NCBI GenBank assembly: GCA_030015575.1
Contig: CM057339.1
Location: forward strand, 769,684,809 to 769,748,808
Direction: 5' to 3'
Source: Agapanthus africanus
Taxonomy: Eukaryota; Streptophyta; Magnoliopsida; Asparagales; Amaryllidaceae
Length of the DNA stretch: 64,000 nucleotides
Shown: positions 32,632 through 44,895 of the stretch, one piece after another
Numbering within the stretch: the stretch's first letter is position 1
Layout: each line of letters opens with the position of its first letter
Translations under genes and position numbers: made by a program
Notes under the pieces: model-generated
Told to the model about the DNA's origin: nothing
What the model saw: only the letters and a program-made list of their open reading frames with translations
Database searches by the model: none

Positions 32632-34804
32632 TGTTAGTTATATGTATGCCCTAGAGGCCATTACTATACATACGATGTATATTGTAGTGGATGCTAGGAC
32701 ATATATAGGGAGGACTTTCTTGCTCGACATGATAGTATGCTATCTGGTTGTACTTTATCTTAACATGTACTCTGATTATCTCTATATTACATGTTGATAA
32801 AGCCCTTAGGATATGTACTCGACTACTAGGACTATGATAAGATCATACTAGTGGGGCCACGGTAGTCGATGAGTACATCCTATAACTGTTCCTAGTCGTG
32901 AGTGTATCGAGACAGGGCATCGATGCACCAGAGTAGACTAGCGTATACGCATCTTGACCCATATGATGGGCGATGGATGATCCCATATCCATCGGTGTTT
33001 GACATCAAGGATGGTGTACGGGTGCTCAGTGGAGACTGGGTACACTGGAAGGACTCGCCGAGAACTCCCAGATGGTATTATACCATACGTCAGATGGCAG
33101 TTCTCCGGTGACACTGGTACAGAGTAGTCTGTTGACCCGAGATCGTCATAGAGTCTTGTGTGATTCCCACTGTGCTTTGATTTCCATCATACCACGTCCA
33201 AGAGGGCGTGCAAAAAGGTGGCTTTTGGGTACAGTCCGGAATCATATGGAGGCAATGAGCGATAGGAGGGGATTCGTCTCTCCCGGTATAGGGAGTTGAT
33301 GTTGTGCTGTGTTCGATTGGCTATAACCGGAAATCCCTGGCCAGGGTTGCCGAGATTTACTGGTAAGTGTTATTAGTAGTTTCTCGAACTGTTATAGACC
33401 TCATATCGACACAACTTATCGAGCTACTGGGGTCTGACGTTTACCACCCATAGGCGAGATATGCAACATATCAGACGACGAGACCGGACTGTACGGGAGT
33501 ATTACTGTTTGGATTCACAGGAGAATGTACATGCTTGCTTGTTGATCTTCTGAGCGCTCAATACCTGGGTAGCTGTTTCGTTTAGCTGACCGCTTGCAGC
33601 TTGTGGGTGTTTGATATGATCATCACCTACTGCCGGCGTATTGACGATTCTTTAGAGTCCTACACAGAGGTTTCTTGGCTCAGGAAAAATGGAGTAGGAG
33701 CACATATGTGATATGTGCGGGACCGAGGATAATGCGGTATGTGATATCGTATTGTATTCTCACGATATTTGATATCAGCCGGGTCATCGGATCAAGAGTT
33801 GATTCGATGAATCGGTACGGATAAATATTAGTCGGTTATATGCGATATAACCGGATTGTCGGATCAAGTATTGATTCGATAATTTAATGTATAATAATAT
33901 ATATGATATATTAAAATTACATTAACTAATATTTGCCCACTAAAATATTCTTTTTCTCACTCGGGTAATACATTGATATATATGCGATATATGTTAATTA
34001 TATTATTTTATTTTGTTACAATAAATATTGTATATGTGATATATAGTATTGTAACATATTATAATTATTAATGCAACATGTTTAGTGGAGTTTAAACATG
34101 ATTAGGGTTTGGATTAGGGTTAAGTCTTCTAGTTGATTCTAGAAGCTTTTCACTTTGTCATTTGTTAAGATATTATGATAGATATTTCTTTGTGACTCAT
34201 CCTTTAACCCAACCCAAACCCTAACCCTAGTAAACTCTCTACATTGGTTACTACAACCATGGTTGCATAAATGATTATGATAACATTTTATTATTCATCA
34301 CAAATAAGGTTGTTCATCTTCTTCCTTCTTCTTCTTTGCTTACAAAGCTTTCTTGCTTTGATATTTGTGATGAAAATATGTGAGAAAAAGATAAATAATG
34401 AGAGCAAAAATCCTACTTCATCATCCTCATCTTCCCTTGCCATTTAGATGAGGGTGTTCACATCATTTCATGAGTGTTAGCTTGTGTTAACGAAACTTCA
34501 AGGTAGATCATCTTTGTATCGAAGATCGGAAGCAAAGGTTGCAACTTTCTCTTCGTGGAACCTCTCGAGAGTCCGAAACCCGATGATCGCAGCGAAGGGA
34601 CCACAACACGGAGCATATGAAGTGAAGGACCGGATCTACAAAGGTTGTAATCCCTCTCACTTAGTGTTAAAGTTGTTAACATGTTAGTTTTCGCCTAATC
34701 TCTAGTTTAAAGATCCGTATTCGGGTTGTTCGGCACGGCTAATTTTTAAATCGGGCATGGTTGATGCCTCGTAGACCCTTTTGCGCGTGCCTAGCAACCC
34801 TACA
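32632..34804 (+). repeat. 5' LTR of copia C2 (2173 bp)
   Basis: TGTTAGTTATATG...CAACCCTACA. It is the same family as the C1 LTR and near-identical to 40625-42120 over the shared part. Plus-strand transcription is expected; I see no single convincing TATA box. The left flank GTACC would be the target duplication in G, but the right end of the array is lost. The short ORFs inside are not genes. Confidence 0.88.
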
Positions 34805-34805
34805 G

Positions 34806-34817
34806 TGGTATCAGAGC
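34806..34817 (+). other. Primer-binding site of C2 (initiator tRNA-Met type)
   Basis: TGGTATCAGAGC begins one base after the LTR end. It is the standard site complementary to the 3' end of plant initiator tRNA-Met. Confidence 0.92.
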
Positions 34818-37800
34818 CTAGCTAGAGCCTTAGGCGATGCGTAGACGGAGTTTGAAGTCCGATCGAACCGAAATCCCATTTCCAAAATGCTCTCTGGACT
34901 TTTTTCAAAAACTGGGTTTTTTCCAGATTAAAAATTGCTAAAAAATTCAGCAGGGTCTTAGATGAATTACTGTGAAATTCGAGGGGCTAACTCATCTAAA
35001 GCGCGGCGGAACCGCGGCATAAGCATGCCTTATGCGGCGGTTCCGCGGCCTAATGATGACGTCATCCCTCCATTTTTGCACAGTAATTTGTCACTTAAGG
35101 TACTGGATTTTCTGGGAATATTTAATAATTATTCAAGAGTTGAATATTCTGGGGTGTTTTGGAGCTTCGTTGATTCGATCGGAAATTTCAAATTTTGTCT
35201 ATGAGGCTTTCCGGATAATTTTTGAATATGTTAAAAAGTTCGACCGGATATAAATACCCAATTTTTCCCCTGTCGGGAAATTTCCAAGTGTTGGATTTTT
35301 CCGTAGTTTAACGACGTTCTAAGTAGTGCAAGTAACTCGATGGACCCTCTAGAAGACAACAAAGCTTAACTCGATTATGTGACTGTCTTGAACTGCCCTT
35401 TGAACCTTAGGGTTTGGGGCAGTACGGCGTGCCACATGTGAGGCGCTGGCTTGACCCTTCTACGGCTGGACCGTTGATACTGAGGCACGAAGTGAATGTT
35501 TTTAAACTTATTTCATGGATTGAGCTGATTTGGGAAAACTTGGGTGTTCGATTGTTCGATCGGAAAGTTTGACATTTTCTATTTATCCGGAATGTGATAC
35601 AATAATTGGAATTCACAAGTATTTATGAGATAACTGAATGAATGTTATAAACATAGCAGTTTAGTCTCACTTGATCGGTTGCCACGGAATTTTGATGTGA
35701 TCAAAAGTCCGTCGCAATCACGTAGCGTACGTGAATACTCGCCGGATAAACTTATTAGACAGCTACATCCCTTAGCCCCGACCAGGTGACTGTAGGAGAA
35801 CCCCGTCTCCGAAAGCATCCGTTCGGGTGCTCGCGGCAGCGGTGTTCCGCCTTAGTGCACTTCGTCGACGGCATCTGGGGGTGCGGCCGTCTACTAAAGT
35901 TTGCGATGAGCATTCGATCAGTTTTTCGGGAATCTTGTTGAATTGCCCGACTTGATATTGAAAAGAGTTTTCGATAATGAGACTAAAATGCGGGGTTTAT
36001 AATTGTTAGGCATGCGATGTCTAAGGAATTCATTTGGTTAGGCATGCGATGTCTAAAGAGGTTGCGGATTCCAACTGTTGTAGTTTTACACTTTCTTTTC
36101 TGTGACCGTAAGCGTAGTATGTGGTGTATCGCCGGCTTCGTTGCTATACATCAACGACAATCGGGATACGCATATTTTCTTACGTTGATGATATGAGATA
36201 TTATGTGTTGCTGTGATATGTTATATTGGATCGTCGCGTTTGAATAGCCGGGGGTTTTATGTGAGATGAGAGTTTTTTTTCCATTCATGTATAATTCATT
36301 TGTATGTAATATTCTTTTGTTGGGGCACTTCCAGGTAGCGAAAGATGTCACCGTTGTATATTATTTACTTTTCCGCATTAGGAAGACACAAGGCGGGGAG
36401 CACAAGTAACCGGGTTCTAGGGTCCAGTGGGAGACCATCTCGAGGAGTCGAGACCGGGTCTCCTAACCCTAGAATTGGCAGTGTTACTTGTCGCTCTCGT
36501 AGGGGTCTAGGGATGTGGGTTTGGCTATTCATCGCGACCGTGGAATCCGTGTTTTATACTGGCTCGTATTGAAAACACGGACGTCCTAGTATATCCAATA
36601 TTTCATATATGTTTCTTCTGCTGCAATGTTCTGTGATGGGATCATATTACTGCCTGAGACAAATGTTTATATTATATATATGAGATATATGTTATATTGC
36701 AGATTTCGTTTTCAAAAGAGATGCTTGTGAAGCATAATAAAATGGGACTTCATTAATGAGATTAATGAAATAAAAGAAACCTAAGATGTTGTAGAAACTT
36801 GTTTAAAAACCGGTAGCTCTAGTTCTTGCTTTGCATAGCGGTGTTCCTTGTAGAACATCCAGCACCTTATTCGATAAGGAAAGGACCGAGATCCCTTCAC
36901 CGGGAGTGAATCCTTTAGTAATAACTGGCAGATGCTACAAACTCGGTTTGTCTTTTGATTGCTTCTATAGTTCTTGCTTTGCACAGCGGTATATATGATA
37001 TATCATGCACCTTATTCGATGAGGAAAGGGCCGACGATCTCTTCACCGGGAGTGTCCCCTTTAGCAAAACTAGAAAAGCCTCAAAAACACTCCATTTAAA
37101 ATCACTCGATTCTACGACGACATCAAGTTCATTACGCAAAGGGTTTTTATAAAAAAACCTGTCGTAGCCCTCCGTCATTTCAGATAAGTCCTACTTAGTA
37201 TTCGTGCTATGTTTGTTGGCCTGCGTCAAAGCGTAGTGTGCGGTAGCTAACTAGTATTTATCTGTCTATGCATATGATGCAGATTGGATTAGGGTAGTCG
37301 TGCGACTTTTTTGGCCTGCGTCAAGGGTCGTGCGGGTGGGTTTAATTCAATCAAGAAATGACGGGTTGAACTTGACTAGCGGACTGTGGTTTGTTGGCCT
37401 GCGTCAAGGTCATGGGACGCTAGGGATAAAATATTATTGGGGATTTCAAGTGTTCAAATTTGCAATGAGATTGCATACCTTCTATGAGATAGTTGGATCC
37501 CGATACCCGCTGCGAGTAAGAGTTACTCCTGGGAGAGTTTTACACATTACAATTAGCCGATCAAGTAGGTGTCTAGAAAGGTGTTAACGGGGTTACGCCT
37601 CTGGGAAAACGAGGTTAACTTTAATTAGGTTCGTGCGAAAGCACGGGGGACCTCCCTCAAAGTACCGACACTGGCCTGGCTGAAAGATTGGCGAACTTGT
37701 AGCGTGTAATTAATCCCGGCTAGTCTTTCCTTTTAGGGTTTGAAGGAAGATTTGATTAAAACAGTGGGGGACATCCTGATTAGATATATTAGATAACCAA

Positions 37801-37859
37801 TCTAATCTTGCAAGAGCATACGCTGAGTGTTTTCTTCTCTCTCTCTCCTGGTAGCGACC
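34818..37859 (+). other. Long non-coding leader of C2, in place of gag
   Basis: Three kilobases between primer-binding site and pol remnant with only short ORFs, none resembling gag. It holds two direct repeats of about 145 bp (36820-37075) with TTCTTGCTTTGCA, CACCTTATTCGAT and CTTCACCGGGAGTG, and three copies of TTGGCCTGCGTCAA (near 37213, 37314 and 37392). A GTTAGGCATGCGATGTCTAA pair lies at about 36005-36055. Similar repeats exist in E3. CACTTCCAGGTAGCGAAAGATG at about 36328 resembles the pol start region of C1. Confidence 0.75.
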
Positions 37860-40610
37860 ATATCACGCCTTAATCAAGATAATAATACGGATAAATTGAC
37901 CGAACCCACTTGTTATACTGAGCTGGGGAACGTTGGTCCCGCTCCAACTTATAATTGTTATAAGACAGAGCTGGAAATTGGGGAATACCAGATTTCCCGT
38001 GCCGCCCAAACGAAGAAAGTGCATAATGATGCATCATCTTCGGGTGTGTTCATTACACAGAACTGTTTCTCAGTATCCTTTACGTCCTGGGTATGTGATA
38101 CCGGATCAGAATCCCGCATATGTAATCTGTTACATGGGCTATAGATAGGTAGAGAACTGAGAACGGGTGATAAGTTTCATGAGACAGAAAACGGTGCAAG
38201 TGTTGCAGCCAAGTCTGTTGGTCACTATCACCCTGTATTACCGGAATACATTGATTCTGAACAAATGTTATTAGATACCGAATCTGATATACAAAATCAT
38301 ATCAGTCTCTTTATTAGTAAAGAAAGGATATAATTTTGTATTGTTGGATAATGTTTTGAACATTTCCTATATCAAGAGTTGATCGGTTCAGGCACGTTAT
38401 CTAAAAGCATTGTCGTTCTAAATCAAACTACAGTTCTTAGTATAAGGAACATACACAAGAGGAAGAGTTCAGAAATGAATGAATCCTTCTTAAGGTATTA
38501 TAGACTAGGTCATATCAATGCGACCCGACTGGCTGAAGTTACATATAGATGCATATTTAAATTAGTTTGAATTTACATCTTATGAAACTTGTCGGTCATG
38601 TCACAAAGATAAGATGACCACAGCTCTGTTTATTGGAAACATAGAAAGAGTTAGTGAACTCTTGGGATTGATACATGCTGATGTATGAAAGTCTCCTGTC
38701 TAGACATGCCAAGACCGGTTCTTTGTACTTCATTACATTCTCTGATGATCTCTCAAGATTCAGACATATGTTCCTGCTGAAACACAAGCCCGAACCTTTT
38801 GAGATATTCACAGAACGTAAGTTAGAAGTAGAGAACCAACGACGGGTATAAGTATTATGTATTTTGATGAGATCAAGGAGGAGAATACTTGAGCACGGAA
38901 TTCCTGGACTATTCTAAAAGGAGAATGAGATTCTCTCTCAGCATTACTCCTCCGTATACACCATAGCACGATGGTATATCGGGGCGGAGCAGTGGCACCC
39001 TATGTGATATGGTGTGCTCTATGATGAGTACTGCTGAGTTTCCTATTTGCTTTTGGGAGTTATGCATTTGAGAAGCTGCATACCTATTGAATAGGGTTCA
39101 AATCAAATTAGTTGCCTACCACTTCATATATGATATGGAAAGGGAAGAGCCCATATCTTAAGCTTGTTAAGATTTGGGGTTGTCCGTCTTATGTCTAAAA
39201 GCAAAATCCGGACAAGTTCGAGGCAAGGTCTGTTATGTAGAACTGGAAATGTTCCAGCTATACAAACTGCGGCTGATGATTTGGTAGAACCAAAGGATTC
39301 AATAGTTTCCAACGAACCTCAGCCTCTCCACCGATCTAGTAGGGTTCCTCACCCACCTGAGAGATACTTCGGTTTCTCTATGACAGTGGGAGTGAGGATT
39401 GCATCATGAGATGATGACCCAACTAGTTTCGAGCTGGCCATCAGGAGTGGGACTCTGTAAGAATGGCTGGATGCTTAGCGATCTGAGATGGAATCCTTAT
39501 ACACCAACAAAGTATGGACTTTGGTTGCTTTATCTGAAGGGTTAAAACCCCATCAGGAGCGAGTATATCTTGAGAAGATTACTTAGTGTGCATGGAAAAG
39601 TTGAGACTTTCAAAGCTATGCTTTAGTCCATCCAGATCCTACTTGCCACTGCTACTTACCACGACTACGATATCTGGTGGTTGGGTGTCATGACTGCTTT
39701 TCTAAATGATGTTTTAGAAGAAAGCGTCTATAAGTACACAGCCATAGAGCTTCGTAGACAGTGGGAGCAGCGGAAACGTGTGCAAGATGCTTTATAGGAT
39801 AAAGCAGGCATCGCGGAGTTGGAACATCTGTTTTGATGTGCTAGTCAAAGAGTTTGACATCTTCAAAATGGTAGATGAACCTTGTATATACAAAAAGGTA
39901 GTAGAGTGCATGGTGGTGATCCTCGTAGAGTACGTGGATGACATACTCTTGATAGGGAAGGAGTTTCCTATGCTACGCTCAGTCAATCTCCGCTTATCAC
40001 AACGATTCTCCATATAGGATCAAGATGATACCTCCTAAATCCTGGGTTTTTGGATCTATAAGATAGAACTAATTGGATGTTAGGATTCTCACTAGTTGTA
40101 GTGAGATGGTATCAATCGATCCTGGGGAGAATCACTGGAATGGTTCCAGGGTGATAAGGACGACTGAATGTCAGTCGCAGGCATTGTCTTTACCCTCAGT
40201 GGAGGGACGGTATGTTGGAAGAGTTCCAAGCTAGATACCGTGATATACTAGATGATTAAAGGCAAGATACATCGTTACCAAGGATGCTACCAAAGAGGCA
40301 GTCTGGATATATATAAGTTCATAAGATGAACTTCGTTCCTACCATTGTGTGACAATGGAGTTGTGGCTTTAGCCAATGAACTACCGTCCCATCAGAAATC
40401 CAGATATAATTCTTAGGCAGTATCACCTGATCATGGAGATGGATGATCTCCAAGGTGATCGAGGTTAGGAGAGTAGATACAGAGGACAACAGCGCGGATC
40501 CACTCACAAAGGCCTTTTTCCCAGTAGATACTTTTACGGGATGGTTGAGTATGAGATACTTCAACCGCAGCTAATTGTTGGGTATACGATACCACAACAG
40601 ATGGCCCTAG
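37860..40610 (+). pseudogene. Copia C2 pol, heavily decayed
   Basis: Aligned with C1 it starts at 37860, but the ATG is ATA (37860-37862) and the CCAG before it is CCTG. Remnants in order: the protease as WVCDTGSESRIC, pre-integrase RLGHINATRLAE, integrase pieces near 38690-38900, the linker DLVEPKDSIVSNEPQPL, RT with EYVDDILLIGKE (near 39930), and RNase H pieces to about 40515. Frameshifts, stops and internal deletions occur in every domain. A second copy, at 54761-56589, carries the same lesions. No product is possible. Confidence 0.85.
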
Positions 40611-40624
40611 TGCAAGTGGGAGAT
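40611..40624 (+). other. Polypurine tract of C2
   Basis: GTGCAAGTGGGAGAT next to the LTR start, identical to the C1 tract even though the coding region has decayed. Confidence 0.8.
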
Positions 40625-42120
40625 TGTTAGTTATATGTATGCCCTAGAGGCCATTATTGTACATACGATGTATATTGTAGTGGATGCTAGGACATATATA
40701 GGGAGGACTTTCTTGCTCGACATGATAGTATGCTATCTGGTTGTACTTTATCTTAACATGTACTCTGATTGTCTCTATATTACATGTTGATAAAGCCCTT
40801 AGGATATGTACTCGACTACTGGGACTATGATGAGATCATACTAGTGGGGCCACGGTAGTCGATGAGTACATCCTATAACTGTTCCTAGTCGTGGGTGTAT
40901 CGAGACAGGGCATCGATGCACCAGAGTAGACTAGCCTATACGCATCTTGACCCATATGATGGGTGATGGATGATCCCATATTCATCGGTGTTTGACATCA
41001 AAGATGGTGTACGGGTGCTCAGTGGAGACTGGGTACACTGGACGGACTTGCCGAGAACTCCCAGATGGTATTATACCATACGTCAGATGGCAGTTCTCCG
41101 GTGACACTGGTACAGAGTAGTCTGTTGACCCGAGATCGTCATAGAGTCTTGTGTGATTCCCACTGTGCTTTGATTTCCATCATACCACGTCCAAGAGGGC
41201 GTGCAAAAAGGTGGCTTTTGGGTACAGTCCCGAATCACATGTAGGCAATGAGCTATATGAGGGGATTCGTCTCTCCCGGTATAGGGAGTTGATGTTGTGC
41301 TGTGTTCGATTGGCTATAACCGGAAATCCCTGGCCAGGGTTGCCGAGATTTACTGGTAAGTGTTATTAGTAGTTTCTCGAACTGTTATAGACCTCATATC
41401 GACACGACTTATCGAGCTACTGGGGTCTGACGTTTACCACCCCTAGGCGAGATATGCAACATATCAGACGACAAGACCGGACTGTACGGGAGTGTTACTG
41501 TTTGGATTCACAGGAGAATGTACAGGCTTGCTTGTTGATCTTCTGAGCGCTCAATACCTGGGTAGCTGTTACGTTTAGCTGACCGCTTGCAGCTTGTGGG
41601 TGTTTGATATGATCATCACCTACTGCCGGCGTATTGACGATTCTTTAGAGTCCTACACAGAGGTTTCTTGGCTCAGGCAAAATGGAGTAGGAGCACATAT
41701 GTGATATGTGCGGGACCGAGGATAATGCGGTATGTGATATCGTATTGTATTCTCGCGATATTTGATATCAGCCGGGTCATCGGATCAAGAGTTGATTCGA
41801 TGAATCGGTACGGATAAATATTAGTCGGTTATATGCGATATAGCCGGATTGTCGGATCAAGTATTGATTCGATAATTTAATGTATAATAATATATATGAT
41901 ATATTAAAATTACATTAACTAATATTTGCTCACTAAAATATTCTTTTTCTCACTCGGGTAATACATTGATATATATGCGATATATGTTAATTGTATTATT
42001 TTATTTTGTTACAATAAATATTGTATATATGATATATAATATTGTAACATATTATAATTATTAATGCAACATGTTTAGTGGAGTTTAAAGCCTAGCTAGA
42101 GCCTAGCTAGCAACCCTACA
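40625..42120 (+). repeat. Middle LTR of the C2 array, internally deleted (1496 bp)
   Basis: Same family as 32632-34804 but lacking about 0.68 kb between GGAGTTTAAA and CAACCCTACA. At the break (42090-42110) lies GCCTAGCTAGAGCCTAGCTAG, a duplicate of the sequence just after the primer-binding site, i.e. filler DNA. It serves as 3' LTR of the first internal copy and as 5' LTR of the second. Confidence 0.88.
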
Positions 42121-42121
42121 G

Positions 42122-42133
42122 TGGTATCAGAGC
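42122..42133 (+). other. Second primer-binding site in the C2 array
   Basis: TGGTATCAGAGC again, one base after the middle LTR. This shows that a second element copy begins here and that the LTR is shared. Confidence 0.92.
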
Positions 42134-44895
42134 CTAGCTAGAGCCTTAGGCGATGCGTAGATGGAGTTTGAAGTCCGATCGAACCGAAATCCCATTTCCA
42201 AAATGCTCTCTGGACTTTTTTCAAAAACTGGGTTTTTTCCAGATTAAAAATTGCTAAAAAATTCAGTAGGGTCTTAGATGAATTACTGTGAAATTCGAGG
42301 GGCTAACTAATCTAAAGCGCGGCGGACCCGCGGCATAAGCATGCCTTATGCGGCGGTTCCGCGGCCTATTGATGACGTCATCCCTCCATTTTTGCACAGT
42401 AATTTGTCACTTAAGGTACTGGATTTTCTGGGAATATTTAATAATTATTCAAGAGTTGAATATTCTGGGGTGTTTTGGAGCTTCGTTGATTCGATCGGAA
42501 ATTTCAAATTTTGTCTATGAGGCTTTCCGGATAATTTTTGAATATGTTAAAAAGTTCGACCGGATATAAATACCCAATTTTTCCCCTGTCGGAAAATTTT
42601 CAAGTGTTGGATTTTTCCGTAGTTTAACGACGTTCTAAGTAGTGCAAGTAACTCGATGGACCCTCTAGAAGACAACAAACCTTAACTCGATTATGTGACC
42701 GTCTTGAACTGCCCTTTGAACCTTAGGGTTTGGGGCAGTACGGCGTGCCACATGTGAGGCGCTGGCTTGACCCTTCTACGGCTGGACCGTTGATACTGAG
42801 GCACGAAGTGAATGTTTTTAAACTTATTTCATGTATTGAGCCGATTCGGGAAAACTTGGGTGTTCGATTGTTCGATCGGAAAGTTTGACATTTTCTATTT
42901 ATCCGGAATGTGATACAATAATTGGAATTCACAAGTAGTTATGAGATAACTGAATGAATGTTATAAACATAGCAGTTTAGTCTCACTTGATCGGTTGCAA
43001 CGGAATTTTGATGTGATCAAAAGTCCGTCGCAACCACGTAGCGTACGCGGATACTCGCCAGATAAACTTATTAGACAGCTACATCCCTTAGCCCCGACCA
43101 AGTGACTGTAGGAGAACCCCGTTTCCGAAAGCATCCGTTCGGGTGCTCGCGGCAGCGGTGTTCCGCCTTAGTGCACTTCGTCGACGGCATCTGGGGGTGC
43201 GGCCGTCTACTAAAGTTTGCGACGAGCATTCGATCAGTTTTTCGGGAATCTTGTTGAATTGCCCGACTTGATATTGAAAAGAGTTTTCGATAATGAGACT
43301 AAAATGCGGGGTTTATAATTGTTAGGCATGCGATGTCTAAGGAATTCATTTGGTTAGGCATGCGATGTCTAAAGAGGTTGCGGATTCCAACTGTTATAGT
43401 TTTACACTTTCTTTTCTGTGACCGTAAGCGTAGTATATGGTGTATCGCCGGCTTCGTTGCTATACATCAACGACAATCGGGATATGCATACTTGCTTACG
43501 TTGATGATATGAGATATTATGTGTTGCTGTGATATGTTATATTGGATCGTCGCGTTTGAATAGCCGGGGGTTTTATATGAGATGAGAGTTTTTTCTTTTT
43601 CATTCATGTATAATTCATTTGTATGTAATATTCTTTTATTGGGGCACTTCCAGGTAGCGGAAGATGTCACCGTTGTATATTATTTACTTTTCCGCATTAG
43701 GAAGACCCAAGGTGGGGAGCACAAGTAACCGGGTTCTAGGGTCCAGTGGGAGACCATCTCGAGGAGTCGTGACCGGGTCTCCTAACCCTAGAATTGGCAG
43801 TGTTACTTGTCGCTCTCGTAGGGGTCTAGGGATGTGGGTTTGGCTATTCATCGCGACCGTGGAATCCGTGTTTTATACTAGCTCGTATTGAAAACACGGA
43901 CGTCCTAGTATATCCAATATTTCATATATGTTTCTTCTGCTGCAATGTTCTGTGATGGGATCATATTACTGCCTGAGACAAATGTTTATATTATATATAT
44001 GAGATATATGTTATATTGCAGATTTCGTTTTCAAAAGAGATGCTTGTGAAGCATAATAAAATGGGACTTCATTAATGAGATTAATGAAATAAAAGAAACC
44101 TAAGATGTTGTAGAAACTTGTTTAAAAACCGGTAGCTCTAGTTCTTGCTTTGCATAGCGGTGTTCCTTGTAGAACATCCAGCACCTTATTCGATAAGGAA
44201 AGGACCGAGATCCCTTCACCGGGAGTGAATCCTTTAGTAATAACTGGCAGATTCTACAAACTCGGTTTGTCTTTTGATTGCTTCTATAGTTCTTGCTTTG
44301 CACAGCGGTATATATGATATATCCTGCACCTTATTCGATGAGGAAAGGGCCGACGATCTCTTCACCGGGAGTGACCCCTTTAGCAAAACTAGAAAAGCCT
44401 CAAAAACACTCCATTTAAAATCACTCGATTCTACGACGACATCAAGTTCATTACGCAAAGGGTTTTTATAAAAAACCTGTCGTAGCCCTCCGTCATTTCA
44501 GATAAGTCCTACTTAGTATTCGTGCTACGTTTGTTGGCCTGCGTCAAGGCATAGTGTGCGGTAGCTAACTAGTATTTATCTGTCTATGCATATGATGCAG
44601 ATTGGATTAGGGTAGTCGTGCGACTTTGTTGGCCTGCGTCAAGGGTCGTGCGGGTGGGTTTAATTCAATCAAGAAATGACGGGTTGAACTTGACTAGCGG
44701 ACTGTGGTTTGTTGGCCTGCGTCAAGGTCATGGGACGCTAGGGGTAAAATATTATTGGGGATTTCAAGTGTTGAAATTTGCAATGAGATTGCATACCTTC
44801 TATGAGATAGTTGGATCCCGATACCCGCTGCGAGTAAGAGTTACTCCTGGGAGAGTTTTACACATTATAATTAGCCGATCAAGTAGGTGTCTAGA
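42134..44895 (+). other. Second copy of the C2 leader, split by E3
   Basis: Matches 34818-37576 with roughly 1-2% differences, including the two 145-bp repeats (44140-44395) and the three TTGGCCTGCGTCAA copies. It ends at CTAGA (44891-44895), the target of E3, and resumes at 54474. No gene. Confidence 0.85.
44891..44895. other. Target-site duplication of E3 (left copy)
   Basis: CTAGA here and CTAGA at 54474-54478 flank E3. The uninterrupted site at 37570-37580 reads GTGTCTAGAAAGG, once only. Confidence 0.95.

Noticed and set aside
34806..34817. tRNA gene
   Set aside because: TGGTATCAGAGC is the primer-binding site only; no cloverleaf surrounds it.
34962..37587. Small ORFs in the C2 leader (also 42348-44911)
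   Set aside because: Short, overlapping on both strands and not conserved as protein; their near-identity between copies is simply that of the whole leader.
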